A stretch of 25,808 nt of DNA, taken from Chloroflexota bacterium (GTDB lineage: Bacteria; Chloroflexota; Anaerolineae; UBA3071). The DNA is taken from contig JACNHM010000188.1 of assembly GCA_014383605.1 (NCBI GenBank), forward strand, positions 1 through 25,808. The letters are read 5' to 3'. Below, piece after piece: positions 14,702-23,358 of this stretch. Made by a program: the position numbers and the translations under genes. The notes beneath the pieces are model-generated. The model did not search any database. It was not told where the DNA came from and saw only the letters and a list, made by a program, of their open reading frames with translations. The stretch's first letter is position 1; each line of letters starts with the position of its first letter.

Positions 14702-15515
14702 GGGTGATAGACAGAGGGCTCACTCTGTTGTCTGGGAGCGCCTGGCTTGCTCACCTTTGTACCTGGATCAGACCGATGCCCGGTTGGAGGTGGATCGGGA
14801 CCAGGTCGAGCGCTTCTACCATCCACTGGCGGCCGCTTTGCTCTCCCAATCCAGGTCGGTGCCCCGGCTGATGGTAGCCGTGGCCGGCCCGCCCGGCAGC
14901 GGCAAGACCGCCTTCGCCACCATCCTGGTCGCCGTGATCAACGCCGAAGCAGATGATGACTCTGCTGTGCTGGTCGGCCTGGACGGCTGGCACTATCCCA
15001 ACGGTTATCTGGAAACCCATTTCGTGGGGCGGGACGGGCAGAGGATCGTTTTGCGCAGCATCAAGGGAGCGCCGGAAACGTTCGATGCGGCTGCGGCCTA
15101 TGACTGCCTGGCCGAGATGCGCCTCGGCGGGCGGGTGAGCTTCCCGGTCTACAGCCGCCGGCTGCACGAGCCGGTACCCGCCGGCGGGACGATTGCCCCT
15201 TGGCACCGCATCGTGGTGGTGGAGGGCAACTATCTGCTGCTGGACGAAGAGCCTTGGCTGCGCTTTCACGAGTTATTCGACGTGCGGGTGTTCATCTCCG
15301 CCGGCCTGGACACCCTGCTCGAGGGCCTGAGAGAACGACACTTGCGTGGTGGGAAACCGGCCGAGGGCACGGAGCAGCACATGCGCCGGGTGGATGTGCC
15401 CAACATCGGACGGGTGGTTAACAGCGCGGCGCAGGCGCAGGTGCTCGTCCACAAGTCGGATGTCCGGCGCATTGAGCGCATCGAGCCGGTGACGCCTTTT
15501 CAGTTTTGGGGATGA
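14700..15515 (+). CDS. P-loop kinase of the uridine kinase/phosphoribulokinase group
   Basis: A protein of about 271 residues with Walker A GPPGSGKT (63-70), an acidic GLDGWHYPNGYL segment (about 92-104) that resembles the substrate lid of uridine or pantothenate kinase relatives, RSIKGAPETFDA (119-130), and VVVEGNYLLLDEEPW (Walker-B-like). The pattern KGAPETFD with VEGNYLL is shared with 'nucleoside/nucleotide kinase family' proteins often found in sugar operons (FrcK-like). A sugar or polyol phosphorylation role is therefore likely. The start is uncertain: GTG at 14700 has only a GGTGA one base away inside the octamer repeat, and the true start could be internal (for example TTG at 14757). 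It is the last gene before the strong promoter at 15538. Confidence 0.8.
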   Translation: MGDRQRAHSVVWERLACSPLYLDQTDARLEVDRDQVERFYHPLAAALLSQSRSVPRLMVAVAGPPGSGKTAFATILVAVINAEADDDSAVLVGLDGWHYPNGYLETHFVGRDGQRIVLRSIKGAPETFDAAAAYDCLAEMRLGGRVSFPVYSRRLHEPVPAGGTIAPWHRIVVVEGNYLLLDEEPWLRFHELFDVRVFISAGLDTLLEGLRERHLRGGKPAEGTEQHMRRVDVPNIGRVVNSAAQAQVLVHKSDVRRIERIEPVTPFQFWG

Positions 15516-15537
15516 GGCAAAACCTTTCGACTTCTGT

Positions 15538-15566
15538 TTGACAGACCATGGAGAATCTGCTATAAT
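15538..15566 (+). promoter_or_regulatory. Consensus sigma-70 promoter with extended -10
   Basis: TTGACA (15538-15543), a 17-base spacer and TATAAT (15561-15566), all exact consensus, with TGC directly before the -10 (extended -10 motif). The expected transcription start is near 15573. It lies 22 bases after the kinase stop and drives the ABC importer genes, separating transport from catabolic transcription. Confidence 0.88.
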
Positions 15567-15575
15567 GCGGCCGCG

Positions 15576-15605
15576 TTGAAAACGATATCATGACATCGTT
15601 TTCAA
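15576..15605. promoter_or_regulatory. 30-bp operator-like palindrome at the transcription start
   Basis: TTGAAAACGATATCA (15576-15590) and the reverse complement of 15591-15605 (TTGAAAACGATGTCA) match at 14 of 15 positions. It would occupy about +3 to +33, where a bound repressor blocks initiation or clearance. The GAAAACG/CGTTTTC half-sites resemble LacI-family operators, but the arms are further apart than in the standard compact LacI site, so another family is possible. Confidence 0.78.
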
Positions 15606-15914
15606 AAGACAACGCCATCCAGATGGCTTCTGATGTCGTGATGTTTTTCGACAAGCTACCCCAGATCAATCGCTCCTCATTATGCTTTGTTTCTCCGAGG
15701 CTGGGCGGGCCACGCCGCGGTGGGATTGCCCACGCACGGGCAATTGGGCGGTGCCGGCTCTTCATCTGCAGAACACGAATCCGCTTGACCTATGACTCCA
15801 TGGCGTTGCATTTCGTGGAAAGGAGGTGCTGGAGAGCGTATCAAACCGAGGTAACCAACATCTGAGTAACCACATGACCACGTTTCCCAAGAAAACAACA
15901 AGGAGGAATGCAAG

Positions 15915-18593
15915 ATGTCGAAAAGAATAGTTCTGTTGCTGGCATTGGTCGCCGTTCTGGTTGTGGCCAGCTGCGCTAAAGAGGCTGAGCCGACCGAGGC
16001 CCCTGCCCCGGCCGCGCCGACCGAAACCCCAGTTGCAGTCGTGCCCGCAGCACCCGCCGTCGACGAGCTGGTGATCTGGTGGGCTGAATGGGATCCCGCC
16101 AACTACCTGCAGGAAGTCGGCAACATGTACGAAGAGGAGACCGGCATCAAGGTCACCGTCGTGCAGGAGCCGTGGGGCAGCTACTTCAACCGCGTATCGG
16201 CGGAGTGGGCGGCCCGTGGCACCGGGTTCGACATGGTCGTGGGCGACAGCCAGTGGATCGGCCAGGCCGTGACCGAGGGCCACTACGTGGACATGACCGG
16301 CTTCCTGACCTCCACAGGCCTGAAGGACACGGTCACTGCGGCGACGCTGACGTACTATGGCGAGTATCCGCCGGGATCGGGCAACTACTACGCCTATCCG
16401 ACCGAGGGTGACGCCAATGGCTGGGCCTACCGGACGGACCTGGTGGACAATCCTGACGAGAAGGCGGCCTTTGCGGCGGAGTATGGGTACGAGTACTCGG
16501 TGCCGCCGAAGGACTACAACGAATTCGTGGACATGTCGGAGTTCTTCTATCGCCCGGACGAGAACATCTACGGAGCGGCGGTGTACACGCAGAAGGACTA
16601 CGATGCGATCACGATGGGGTTCCAGAACTCGCTGTTCACCTACGGCTGCGACTGGAACGAGGCCTTCAAGGTTGACGGTGTGGTGAACAAGCCGGAGTGC
16701 GTGGAGTCGTTGGAGGCCTACAAGGCGCTGTACGACAGTGGTCCTCCCGGGAACACGAACAGCTTCTTCCCGGAGATGAACGACTACTTCATCAACGGGC
16801 AGGCGGTGTTCTCGATGAACTACTTTGCGTTCTTGCCGGCGCTGGCGAATCCGGGCACGGACCCGAACTACTGGGACAAGGTGGGGTTCTTCTCCAACCC
16901 GCCGGGGCCTTACGGGCAGCAGTATGCTTCGTTGGGCGGCCAGGGCACGAGCATCAACGCCTACATCAGCGACGAGCGCAAGGCGGCCTCCCTGGCCTTC
17001 ATCGAGTGGTTCGCGCAGGATGACATCCAGATGGAGTGGGCAGCGCTGGGCGGCTACACCTGCAACAAGAAGGCGCTGGCTTCTCCTGAGTTCCTGGCGG
17101 CTGCGCCGTACAATGCGGCGTTCGCCGAGACGATGGGGATGGTGAAGGACTTCTACAACATTCCCGAGTATGGCGAGCTGTTGCCTTCGGCGCAGGCTGC
17201 GTTGAGCAACTACGTGGTGGGTGGACAGGGCACGGCGCAGGAAGCGCTGGATGCCATCGCCGCCGAGCACGAGGCCATCTTCAAGACCTACGGCTACCTC
17301 AAGGAGGGCGAGGCCCCCGTGGGGATAACGCCTGACCTGGGCAATGTCGAGGAGTTGGTGATCTGGTGGGCCGAGTGGGATCCCGCCAACTATCTGCAGG
17401 AAGTCGGCAATATGTTCGAGGCGGAGACCGGCGTCAAGGTCACCGTCGTGCAGGAGCCCTGGGGCAGCTACTTCAACCGCGTATCGGCGGAGTGGGCGGC
17501 CCGTGGCACCGGGTTCGACATGGTCGTGGGCGACAGCCAGTGGATCGGCCAGGCCGTGACCGAGGGCCACTACGTGGACATGACCGGCTTCCTGACCTCC
17601 ACAGGCCTGAAGGACACGGTCACTGCGGCGACGCTGACGTACTATGGCGAGTATCCGCCGGGATCGGGCAACTACTACGCCTATCCGACCGAGGGTGACG
17701 CCAATGGCTGGGCCTACCGGACGGACCTGGTGGACAATCCTGACGAGAAGGCGGCCTTTGCGGCGGAGTATGGGTACGAGTACTCGGTGCCGCCGAAGGA
17801 CTACAACGAATTCGTGGACATGTCGGAGTTCTTCTATCGCCCGGACGAGAACATCTACGGAGCGGCGGTGTACACGCAGAAGGACTACGATGCGATCACG
17901 ATGGGGTTCCAGAACTCGCTGTTCACCTACGGCTGCGACTGGAACGAGGCCTTCAAGGTTGACGGTGTGGTGAACAAGCCGGAGTGCGTGGAGTCGTTGG
18001 AGGCCTACAAGGCGCTGTACGACAGTGGTCCTCCCGGGAACACGAACAGCTTCTTCCCGGAGATGAACGACTACTTCATCAACGGGCAGGCGGTGTTCTC
18101 GATGAACTACTTTGCGTTCTTGCCGGCGCTGGCGAATCCGGGCACGGACCCGAACTACTGGGACAAGGTGGGGTTCTTCTCCAACCCGCCGGGGCCTTAC
18201 GGGCAGCAGTATGCTTCGTTGGGCGGCCAGGGCACGAGCATCAACGCCTACATCAGCGACGAGCGCAAGGCGGCCTCCCTGGCCTTCATCGAGTGGTTCG
18301 CGCAGGATGACATCCAGATGGAGTGGGCAGCGCTGGGCGGCTACACCTGCAACAAGAAGGCGCTGGCTTCTCCTGAGTTCCTGGCGGCTGCGCCGTACAA
18401 TGCGGCGTTCGCCGAGACGATGGGGATGGTGAAGGACTTCTACAACATTCCCGAGTATGGCGAGCTGTTGCCTTCGGCGCAGGCTGCGTTGAGCAACTAC
18501 GTGGTGGGTGGACAGGGCACGGCGCAGGAAGCGCTGGATGCCATCGCCGCCGAGCACGAGGCCATCTTCAAGACCTACGGCTACCTGCCGTAG
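15915..18593 (+). CDS. Tandem-duplicated carbohydrate ABC solute-binding lipoprotein
   Basis: An 892-residue extracellular lipoprotein, twice the usual length of about 430. Signal peptide residues 1-20 end in the lipobox VASC (Cys20), followed by a Pro/Thr/Glu/Ala linker (21-48). Two family-1 (MalE/UgpB-like) binding domains follow, residues 50-462 and 479-891, joined by a linker of about 16 residues (463-478). Each begins ELVIWWAEWDPANYLQEVGN and carries the aromatic and acidic residues typical of sugar binders. AGGAGG at 15901-15906 sets the start. The domains differ at only four residues, all within the first 40; the rest is identical even at DNA level. Either one polypeptide really presents two binding domains to the permease, or two adjacent genes were fused by recombination or assembly. 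The permeases and ATPases follow directly. Confidence 0.85.
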   Translation: MSKRIVLLLALVAVLVVASCAKEAEPTEAPAPAAPTETPVAVVPAAPAVDELVIWWAEWDPANYLQEVGNMYEEETGIKVTVVQEPWGSYFNRVSAEWAARGTGFDMVVGDSQWIGQAVTEGHYVDMTGFLTSTGLKDTVTAATLTYYGEYPPGSGNYYAYPTEGDANGWAYRTDLVDNPDEKAAFAAEYGYEYSVPPKDYNEFVDMSEFFYRPDENIYGAAVYTQKDYDAITMGFQNSLFTYGCDWNEAFKVDGVVNKPECVESLEAYKALYDSGPPGNTNSFFPEMNDYFINGQAVFSMNYFAFLPALANPGTDPNYWDKVGFFSNPPGPYGQQYASLGGQGTSINAYISDERKAASLAFIEWFAQDDIQMEWAALGGYTCNKKALASPEFLAAAPYNAAFAETMGMVKDFYNIPEYGELLPSAQAALSNYVVGGQGTAQEALDAIAAEHEAIFKTYGYLKEGEAPVGITPDLGNVEELVIWWAEWDPANYLQEVGNMFEAETGVKVTVVQEPWGSYFNRVSAEWAARGTGFDMVVGDSQWIGQAVTEGHYVDMTGFLTSTGLKDTVTAATLTYYGEYPPGSGNYYAYPTEGDANGWAYRTDLVDNPDEKAAFAAEYGYEYSVPPKDYNEFVDMSEFFYRPDENIYGAAVYTQKDYDAITMGFQNSLFTYGCDWNEAFKVDGVVNKPECVESLEAYKALYDSGPPGNTNSFFPEMNDYFINGQAVFSMNYFAFLPALANPGTDPNYWDKVGFFSNPPGPYGQQYASLGGQGTSINAYISDERKAASLAFIEWFAQDDIQMEWAALGGYTCNKKALASPEFLAAAPYNAAFAETMGMVKDFYNIPEYGELLPSAQAALSNYVVGGQGTAQEALDAIAAEHEAIFKTYGYLP
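16062..17299 (+). repeat. Direct repeat copy 1 of the binding-protein domain
   Basis: Aligns with 17349-18586 at a constant offset of 1287 bases without gaps. By eye there are 11 differences in 16062-16172 and none from 16173 to 17299. Confidence 0.9.
17349..18586 (+). repeat. Direct repeat copy 2 of the binding-protein domain
   Basis: Second copy of the 1238-base unit. Positions 17460-18586 (1127 bases) read identical to copy 1, while 17349-17459 differ at 11 positions. The copies are separated by 49 bases encoding the linker. Confidence 0.9.
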
Positions 18594-18672
18594 CAGGTTC
18601 AATCTCAAAGAGATCGTTCGGGATGCGGTGTCCCCCACAGGGCCCGCTTCCCGGACCGATCTCGCTGTCGAC

Positions 18673-18701
18673 ACAGGGCGGCGGCAACCCCGCCGCCCTG
18701 T
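18673..18701. terminator. GC-rich hairpin between binding-protein and permease genes
   Basis: ACAGGGCGGCGG (18673-18684), loop CAACC, CCGCCGCCCTGT (18690-18701): a perfect 12-bp stem. No T tract follows directly (CCTTTTCC occurs 13 bases later). In importer operons such hairpins commonly protect the binding-protein mRNA and lower expression of the membrane genes, which fits the need for excess binding protein. Confidence 0.7.
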
Positions 18702-18740
18702 AGCATCTGCTGCCTTTTCCTGAAACGAGAGGCTTGTGGC

Positions 18741-19658
18741 ATGGACAATTCCACACAGATCGCCCCGGCGCCGCGCACCCGTCGCCGCCAGATCGGTGAT
18801 GCCGCGATCCAGCGGCTGTTTATTGTGCCCACCCTGGTGCTGCTGGTCATCTGGAACATCTTCCCGCTGTTCTACAGCCTGTACCTCAGCTTCACCCAGT
18901 ATTCGCACAGTGGTAAAGTGTCGCCGCTGTGGATTGGCACAGGCAACTTCGGTGCCCTCCTGACCAACCCCAAGATCTGGCAGAGCTTCGCCGTCACCGG
19001 GCGTTACGCATTGTTATCGGTGTTGCTGCAGACCCTGGTCGGCTTTGCCATGGCGCTGCTGCTGCATGCCAAGTTCAAGGGCAACGGGCTGCTCACGACC
19101 CTCATCCTGATCCCCATGATGCTCTCGCCCGCGGTGGTGGGTCTCTTCTGGAAGCTGATCTTCAACCCGCTCATGGGCATCTTCAATTATCTGATTGGAT
19201 TCTGGAATCTGGCGACGGCGCCCATTTGGCTGAAGGACCACGCCCTGTGGTCCGTTGTGATCGTCGACGTGTGGATGTGGAGTCCGTTTGTGATGCTGCT
19301 GTCTCTATCCGGTCTCAAAGCCATACCTGACTACATTTACGAGGCGGCGGCCATCGACCGAGCCAGCGGCTGGCGCCAGTTCTGGCGCATCACGCTGCCC
19401 CAGGTGGCGCCCCTGCTGATGCTCGCCGTGCTCTTCCGCACCATCGAGGCGCTCAAGGCCTTCGACCTGGTGATGGGCCTCACGGGCGGCGGGCCGGGCA
19501 ACGCTACCGAGACGGTGTCCGTCGCCCTCTACCGTATGGTCTTCCAGGGCCAGGCCCGCACCGGCGTTGCCAGCGCGCTCGCCTACATCATGTTGATCGT
19601 GATCGTCGGGGTGAGCAACGTCTACGTCCGGTATCTCAACAGGATGCAGGAGGCCTAG
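18741..19658 (+). CDS. Carbohydrate ABC transporter permease 1 (UgpA/MalF type)
   Basis: A 305-residue inner-membrane permease. Residues 1-28 are a charged cytoplasmic tail, then about six helices: FIVPTLVLLVIWNIFPLFYSLYLSF near 32-56, others near 85-110, 115-140, 165-185, 220-245 and 275-297. The EAA loop that docks the ATPase reads EAAAIDRASGWRQFWRITLPQ (about 199-219). NFG after the first periplasmic loop and the GGPGNATETVS segment are typical of MalF/UgpA carbohydrate permeases. GAGAGG (18727-18732) supports the start. It overlaps no neighbour; the second permease starts 1 base after its stop. It pairs with that protein to form the channel. Confidence 0.94.
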   Translation: MDNSTQIAPAPRTRRRQIGDAAIQRLFIVPTLVLLVIWNIFPLFYSLYLSFTQYSHSGKVSPLWIGTGNFGALLTNPKIWQSFAVTGRYALLSVLLQTLVGFAMALLLHAKFKGNGLLTTLILIPMMLSPAVVGLFWKLIFNPLMGIFNYLIGFWNLATAPIWLKDHALWSVVIVDVWMWSPFVMLLSLSGLKAIPDYIYEAAAIDRASGWRQFWRITLPQVAPLLMLAVLFRTIEALKAFDLVMGLTGGGPGNATETVSVALYRMVFQGQARTGVASALAYIMLIVIVGVSNVYVRYLNRMQEA

Positions 19659-19659
19659 C

Positions 19660-20673
19660 ATGGCGACAAACGCAAGAGACTCCAATTGGTCAGAGAGCGG
19701 ACCCGGCTCGCCGGTGGTGGACTCGGTGCGCGTGGACCAGGTTACCCCGCGCGCCAGGGCTGGCGTGACGGCGCGCATTGTCATCTCGATCCTGCTCACG
19801 ATTGTCATGCTCATCCCCGTGGTCTGGATGGCCATGACCGCGATCAAGTCGCGGCCCGATGCTACCGCTTCGCCGCCCAAGGTCTTCTTCAAACCGTCGT
19901 GGGATGGATTCATTGGCCTATTTGCTGATCGCAGCCAGCTGTCGTTCGGGAAGCTGAAGGAGTACCAGGAGCGCACCGACCTGAACTTCTGGGAGCAGCA
20001 GGCGCTGATACGGGGCATGCGTATCCTGGGGCCGAGCAAATTCGTCGGCAGGCTGCGCAACTCGCTGATCATCGCCGTGTCGTCGACGCTGCTGTCGGTG
20101 GCCCTGGGGGTATTGTCGGCCTATGCCTTCAGCCGCTACGACATCAAGGGCAAGGGCGACCTGCTCTTCTTCATCTTGAGCACCCGCATGTTGCCGCCGG
20201 TGGTGGTGACGATCCCCATCTTCCTGATGTACCGGGCGGTCGGCCTGTACGATACGCACATCGGCATGATCTTGCTCTATACGGCGTTTAACCTCTCGTT
20301 CTCCGTCTGGCTGCTCAAGGGCTTCATCGACGAGATCCCCAAGGAGTACGAGGAGGCGGCGCTGGTGGATGGCTACAGCCGGCTGCAGGCCTTCCGCAAG
20401 GTCGTGCTGCCCCAGGCGGCCACGGGCATCGTGGCCACGGCCGTCTTCTGCCTGATCTTCGCCTGGAACGAGTACGCCTTCGCGCTGATGCTGACCGGCG
20501 ACAAGGCCCGCACGGCGCCGCCCTCCATCCCGTCCATGCTGGGCGTTGGCGGCATCGAATGGGGTTCCATCGCCGCGGGATCGTTGCTCTTCCTGATCCC
20601 TGTGGTCATCGTGACCTTCGCCCTGCGCAACCACCTGCTGCGCGGCGTCACCTTCGGCGCGATCCGCCAGTGA
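19660..20673 (+). CDS. Carbohydrate ABC transporter permease 2 (UgpE/MalG type)
   Basis: A 337-residue inner-membrane permease, longer than the usual 270-290. A hydrophilic N-terminal extension (1-40) precedes the first helix (about 41-62). A long external segment (about 65-125; SFGKLKEYQERTDLNFWEQQ) then separates it from NSLIIAVSSTLLSVALGVLSAYAFSRY. The EAA loop is EYEEAALVDGYSRLQAFRKV (about 227-246), matching the MalG/UgpE pattern. AGGAGG at 19648-19653 lies in the end of the upstream gene. The lengthened first external loop could contact the oversized binding protein, but this is conjecture. Confidence 0.94.
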   Translation: MATNARDSNWSESGPGSPVVDSVRVDQVTPRARAGVTARIVISILLTIVMLIPVVWMAMTAIKSRPDATASPPKVFFKPSWDGFIGLFADRSQLSFGKLKEYQERTDLNFWEQQALIRGMRILGPSKFVGRLRNSLIIAVSSTLLSVALGVLSAYAFSRYDIKGKGDLLFFILSTRMLPPVVVTIPIFLMYRAVGLYDTHIGMILLYTAFNLSFSVWLLKGFIDEIPKEYEEAALVDGYSRLQAFRKVVLPQAATGIVATAVFCLIFAWNEYAFALMLTGDKARTAPPSIPSMLGVGGIEWGSIAAGSLLFLIPVVIVTFALRNHLLRGVTFGAIRQ

Positions 20674-20682
20674 GAGATCGGC

Positions 20683-20710
20683 AGAAACCGGGTTTCTAGC
20701 TCTGGTTTCT
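20683..20710. repeat. Short palindromic repeat between permease and ATPase genes
   Basis: AGAAACC-G-GGTTTCT (20683-20697) is a 7-bp palindrome, with a third GGTTTCT arm at 20704-20710. It fills most of the gap between the permease stop (20673) and the ATPase start (20733). It is too weak to call a terminator. Confidence 0.55.
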
Positions 20711-20732
20711 TGGTCTGAGGAAAGGCTAGAAT

Positions 20733-21851
<1,119 letters not shown>

Positions 21852-21863
21852 GAGGTATAGATC

Positions 21864-22925
21864 ATGAGTCAGATCACATTGCAGAACATCTCCAAGACCT
21901 TTGGGGACATCACCGCTCTCAGGAACGTATCCTTTGACATCCAGGACTCCGAGTTCTTCGTGTTGCTGGGGCCGACCGGCGCCGGAAAGACGACCACCCT
22001 GCGCGTGATCGCCGGGCTGGAGAAGCCCAACGAAGGCCACGTGCTGTTCGATGGGCAGTCCGTGGATGCGCTGGCGCCGGCGGATCGCGACGTCGCCTTC
22101 GTATTCCAGCAGTACTCGCTGTATCCGACCATGACGGTGTACGACAACCTGGCCTTCCCACTGCGCTCCCCCATGCGCAAGATCCGGGAGCCCGAGATCA
22201 AGGAGCGGGTCACCGAGACCGCCGAAAAGCTTCGCATCGGCCACCTGCTGAAGCGCAAGACCGCGCGCCTCTCCGGTGGCGAGATGCAGCGGGTGTCCCT
22301 GGGCCGGGCGTTGGTCCGGGAGCCGCGGCTTTATCTCATGGACGAGCCGCTTTCCAACCTGGATGCCAAACTGCGCGAGGCCCTGCGGGTGGAACTGAAG
22401 CACCTGCAGAAGACTCAGGGCAGCACCACGCTCTTCGTCACCCACGACCAGATCGAGGCGCTGACCATGGGCGATCGCATCGGAGTGCTGAACAAGGGGC
22501 GCATCGTGCAGATCGGCACGCCCGAGGACATCTACGACCGGCCAGCCATGACCTTCGTAGCCCAGCTCGTCGGCACGCCGCGTATCAACTTGCATGAGGC
22601 GTATTGTGAAAACAGCACGCTGCACGTGACCGGCAGCACGATTCACCTGCCCGTGCCCCAGGAAGGATGTCTGCCCTCTTCGTTCCTGCTGGGCGTGCGG
22701 CCCGAGGACGTGCAGATCCACGGCGAGGGCGATTTCCCCGGCGAGATCATTCTGGTCGAACCCCTGGGCGTGGAAACGATCCTGCACGTCAGGGCAGGGG
22801 AGAAGACCGTCGTGAGTTTGGTGTCCGGCATGACCGATCTGCGCCTCGGCGATCCGGTGAAGTTCGACATCATCCGCCAACGGCTGCATTACTTCCAGCC
22901 GGATGGCACGCGCATCGCGGTGTAA
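21864..22925 (+). CDS. ABC transporter ATPase 2 (UgpC/MalK type)
   Basis: A 353-residue partner of the preceding ATPase, starting 12 bases after its stop. Walker A is GPTGAGKT (36-43), Q-loop Gln82, signature LSGGEMQRV (136-144), Walker B LYLMDEP with Glu161, D-loop SNLDAKLR and H-loop His194. The TOBE domain spans about 240-350. GAGAGG at 21850-21855 precedes the ATG. Both nucleotide sites keep all catalytic residues, so neither subunit is obviously dead. It closes the importer operon; the next genes are unrelated. Confidence 0.94.
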   Translation: MSQITLQNISKTFGDITALRNVSFDIQDSEFFVLLGPTGAGKTTTLRVIAGLEKPNEGHVLFDGQSVDALAPADRDVAFVFQQYSLYPTMTVYDNLAFPLRSPMRKIREPEIKERVTETAEKLRIGHLLKRKTARLSGGEMQRVSLGRALVREPRLYLMDEPLSNLDAKLREALRVELKHLQKTQGSTTLFVTHDQIEALTMGDRIGVLNKGRIVQIGTPEDIYDRPAMTFVAQLVGTPRINLHEAYCENSTLHVTGSTIHLPVPQEGCLPSSFLLGVRPEDVQIHGEGDFPGEIILVEPLGVETILHVRAGEKTVVSLVSGMTDLRLGDPVKFDIIRQRLHYFQPDGTRIAV

Positions 22926-22980
22926 AACCGTCTGAAATGATCTTGACACACGATAGCTTCGGTTGTGGAGGAAACCTGTT

Positions 22981-23196
22981 ATGAATGTGGCACCGGTTGA
23001 TGAAGTCAGGCTCAAGGATGTGGTCAAATCAGCCGTTCTGGAAGTCTTCGAGGAGAGGCGAGACTGGCTGGCTGACGTGCTTGGCGAGGCATTATCGGAC
23101 GTTGGTTTCGGCTACGCTATCCAAGAGGGGGAGCAAACCGAGACAGTCAGCAGGGACGAGGTGTTTCAGATACTTGAGGCCGGGTCTAACACGTAG
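22981..23196 (+). CDS. Small antitoxin-like protein
   Basis: 71 residues from the ATG at 22981, which has GGAGGA at 22967-22972. An ATG at 22963 would overlap the ribosome site. The pattern LKDVVKSAVLEVFEERRDWLADVLGEALSDVGFGYAIQEGEQT-(x)-SRDEVFQILE resembles small helical type II antitoxins that usually sit immediately before a PIN- or RelE-type toxin gene. No such toxin follows. The next frame is a DUF4258 remnant. This could therefore be an orphan antitoxin left after toxin loss. Family assignment is from memory of the pattern. Confidence 0.6.
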   Translation: MNVAPVDEVRLKDVVKSAVLEVFEERRDWLADVLGEALSDVGFGYAIQEGEQTETVSRDEVFQILEAGSNT

Positions 23197-23204
23197 TTTA
23201 GCTG

Positions 23205-23357
23205 ATGATTGAGCACATACGCAACAAGATCCAAGCGGGGTTATTTGAATTCTCAAAGCACATTCAATGCAGTTACCCGTCTCGCCCGCTGCTGAAGATC
23301 GTTACCCTGTACGAACCGAACCCGGCCCAATGGGCTGATTTCAGGGTGAGAGTGTGA
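23205..23357 (+). pseudogene. DUF4258 family protein with in-frame internal deletion
   Basis: A 50-residue frame. The N-terminal part (HIRNKIQAGLFEFSKH) and C-terminal part (IQCSYPSRPLLKIVTLYEPNPAQWADF) correspond to the two ends of DUF4258 proteins, normally about 85-100 residues. The middle 40 or so residues (the usual AVDQ...RGI...EIEEAI...IEDYP...GRPLH block) are missing. The junction is His19-Ile20, near position 23262. The reading frame is kept across the deletion. The stop ends one base before the start of a YgiT-like gene, the common DUF4258-YgiT order of a putative toxin-antitoxin pair. It is probably inactive. Confidence 0.6.
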
Positions 23358-23358
23358 G

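Larger units (their letters stand above)
15516..15914. other. Promoter and long leader of the transport operon
   Basis: About 400 bases without a gene. It contains a consensus promoter, a 30-bp palindrome and an untranslated leader of about 340 bases. The leader has small hairpins: GCCATC/GATGGC (15614-15627) and ATTGCCC/GGGCAAT (15725-15744). A 91-codon frame from 15590 has no family resemblance or ribosome site. AAGGAGGTG at 15820-15828 has no start codon at a usable distance. Confidence 0.6.

Noticed and set aside
4699..15515. Assignment of the cluster to sulfoglycolysis or to D-apiose catabolism
   Set aside because: No sulfosugar-specific dehydrogenase, exporter or sulfo-lyase is visible, and the FGGY-type apulose kinase is absent. 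Only single enzyme classes match, so I list both only as parallels.
15590..15865. 91-codon frame in the transport-operon leader
   Set aside because: Its ATG lies inside the operator palindrome, it has no ribosome site and no family-like pattern.
15820..15930. Strong AAGGAGGTG at 15820-15828 as the start of a coupled leader peptide
   Set aside because: The only following GTG overlaps the ribosome site and no start codon lies 5-10 bases downstream, so no translated frame is supported.
15762..18908. 1048-codon open frame on the minus strand
   Set aside because: It is an antisense shadow of the duplicated binding-protein gene. GC-rich third positions suppress stops, and its own repeats mirror the tandem duplication. 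It has no ribosome site and no recognisable family.
22943..22972. TTGACA before the small antitoxin-like gene as a promoter
   Set aside because: No acceptable -10 lies 16-18 bases downstream; the region there is the ribosome site.
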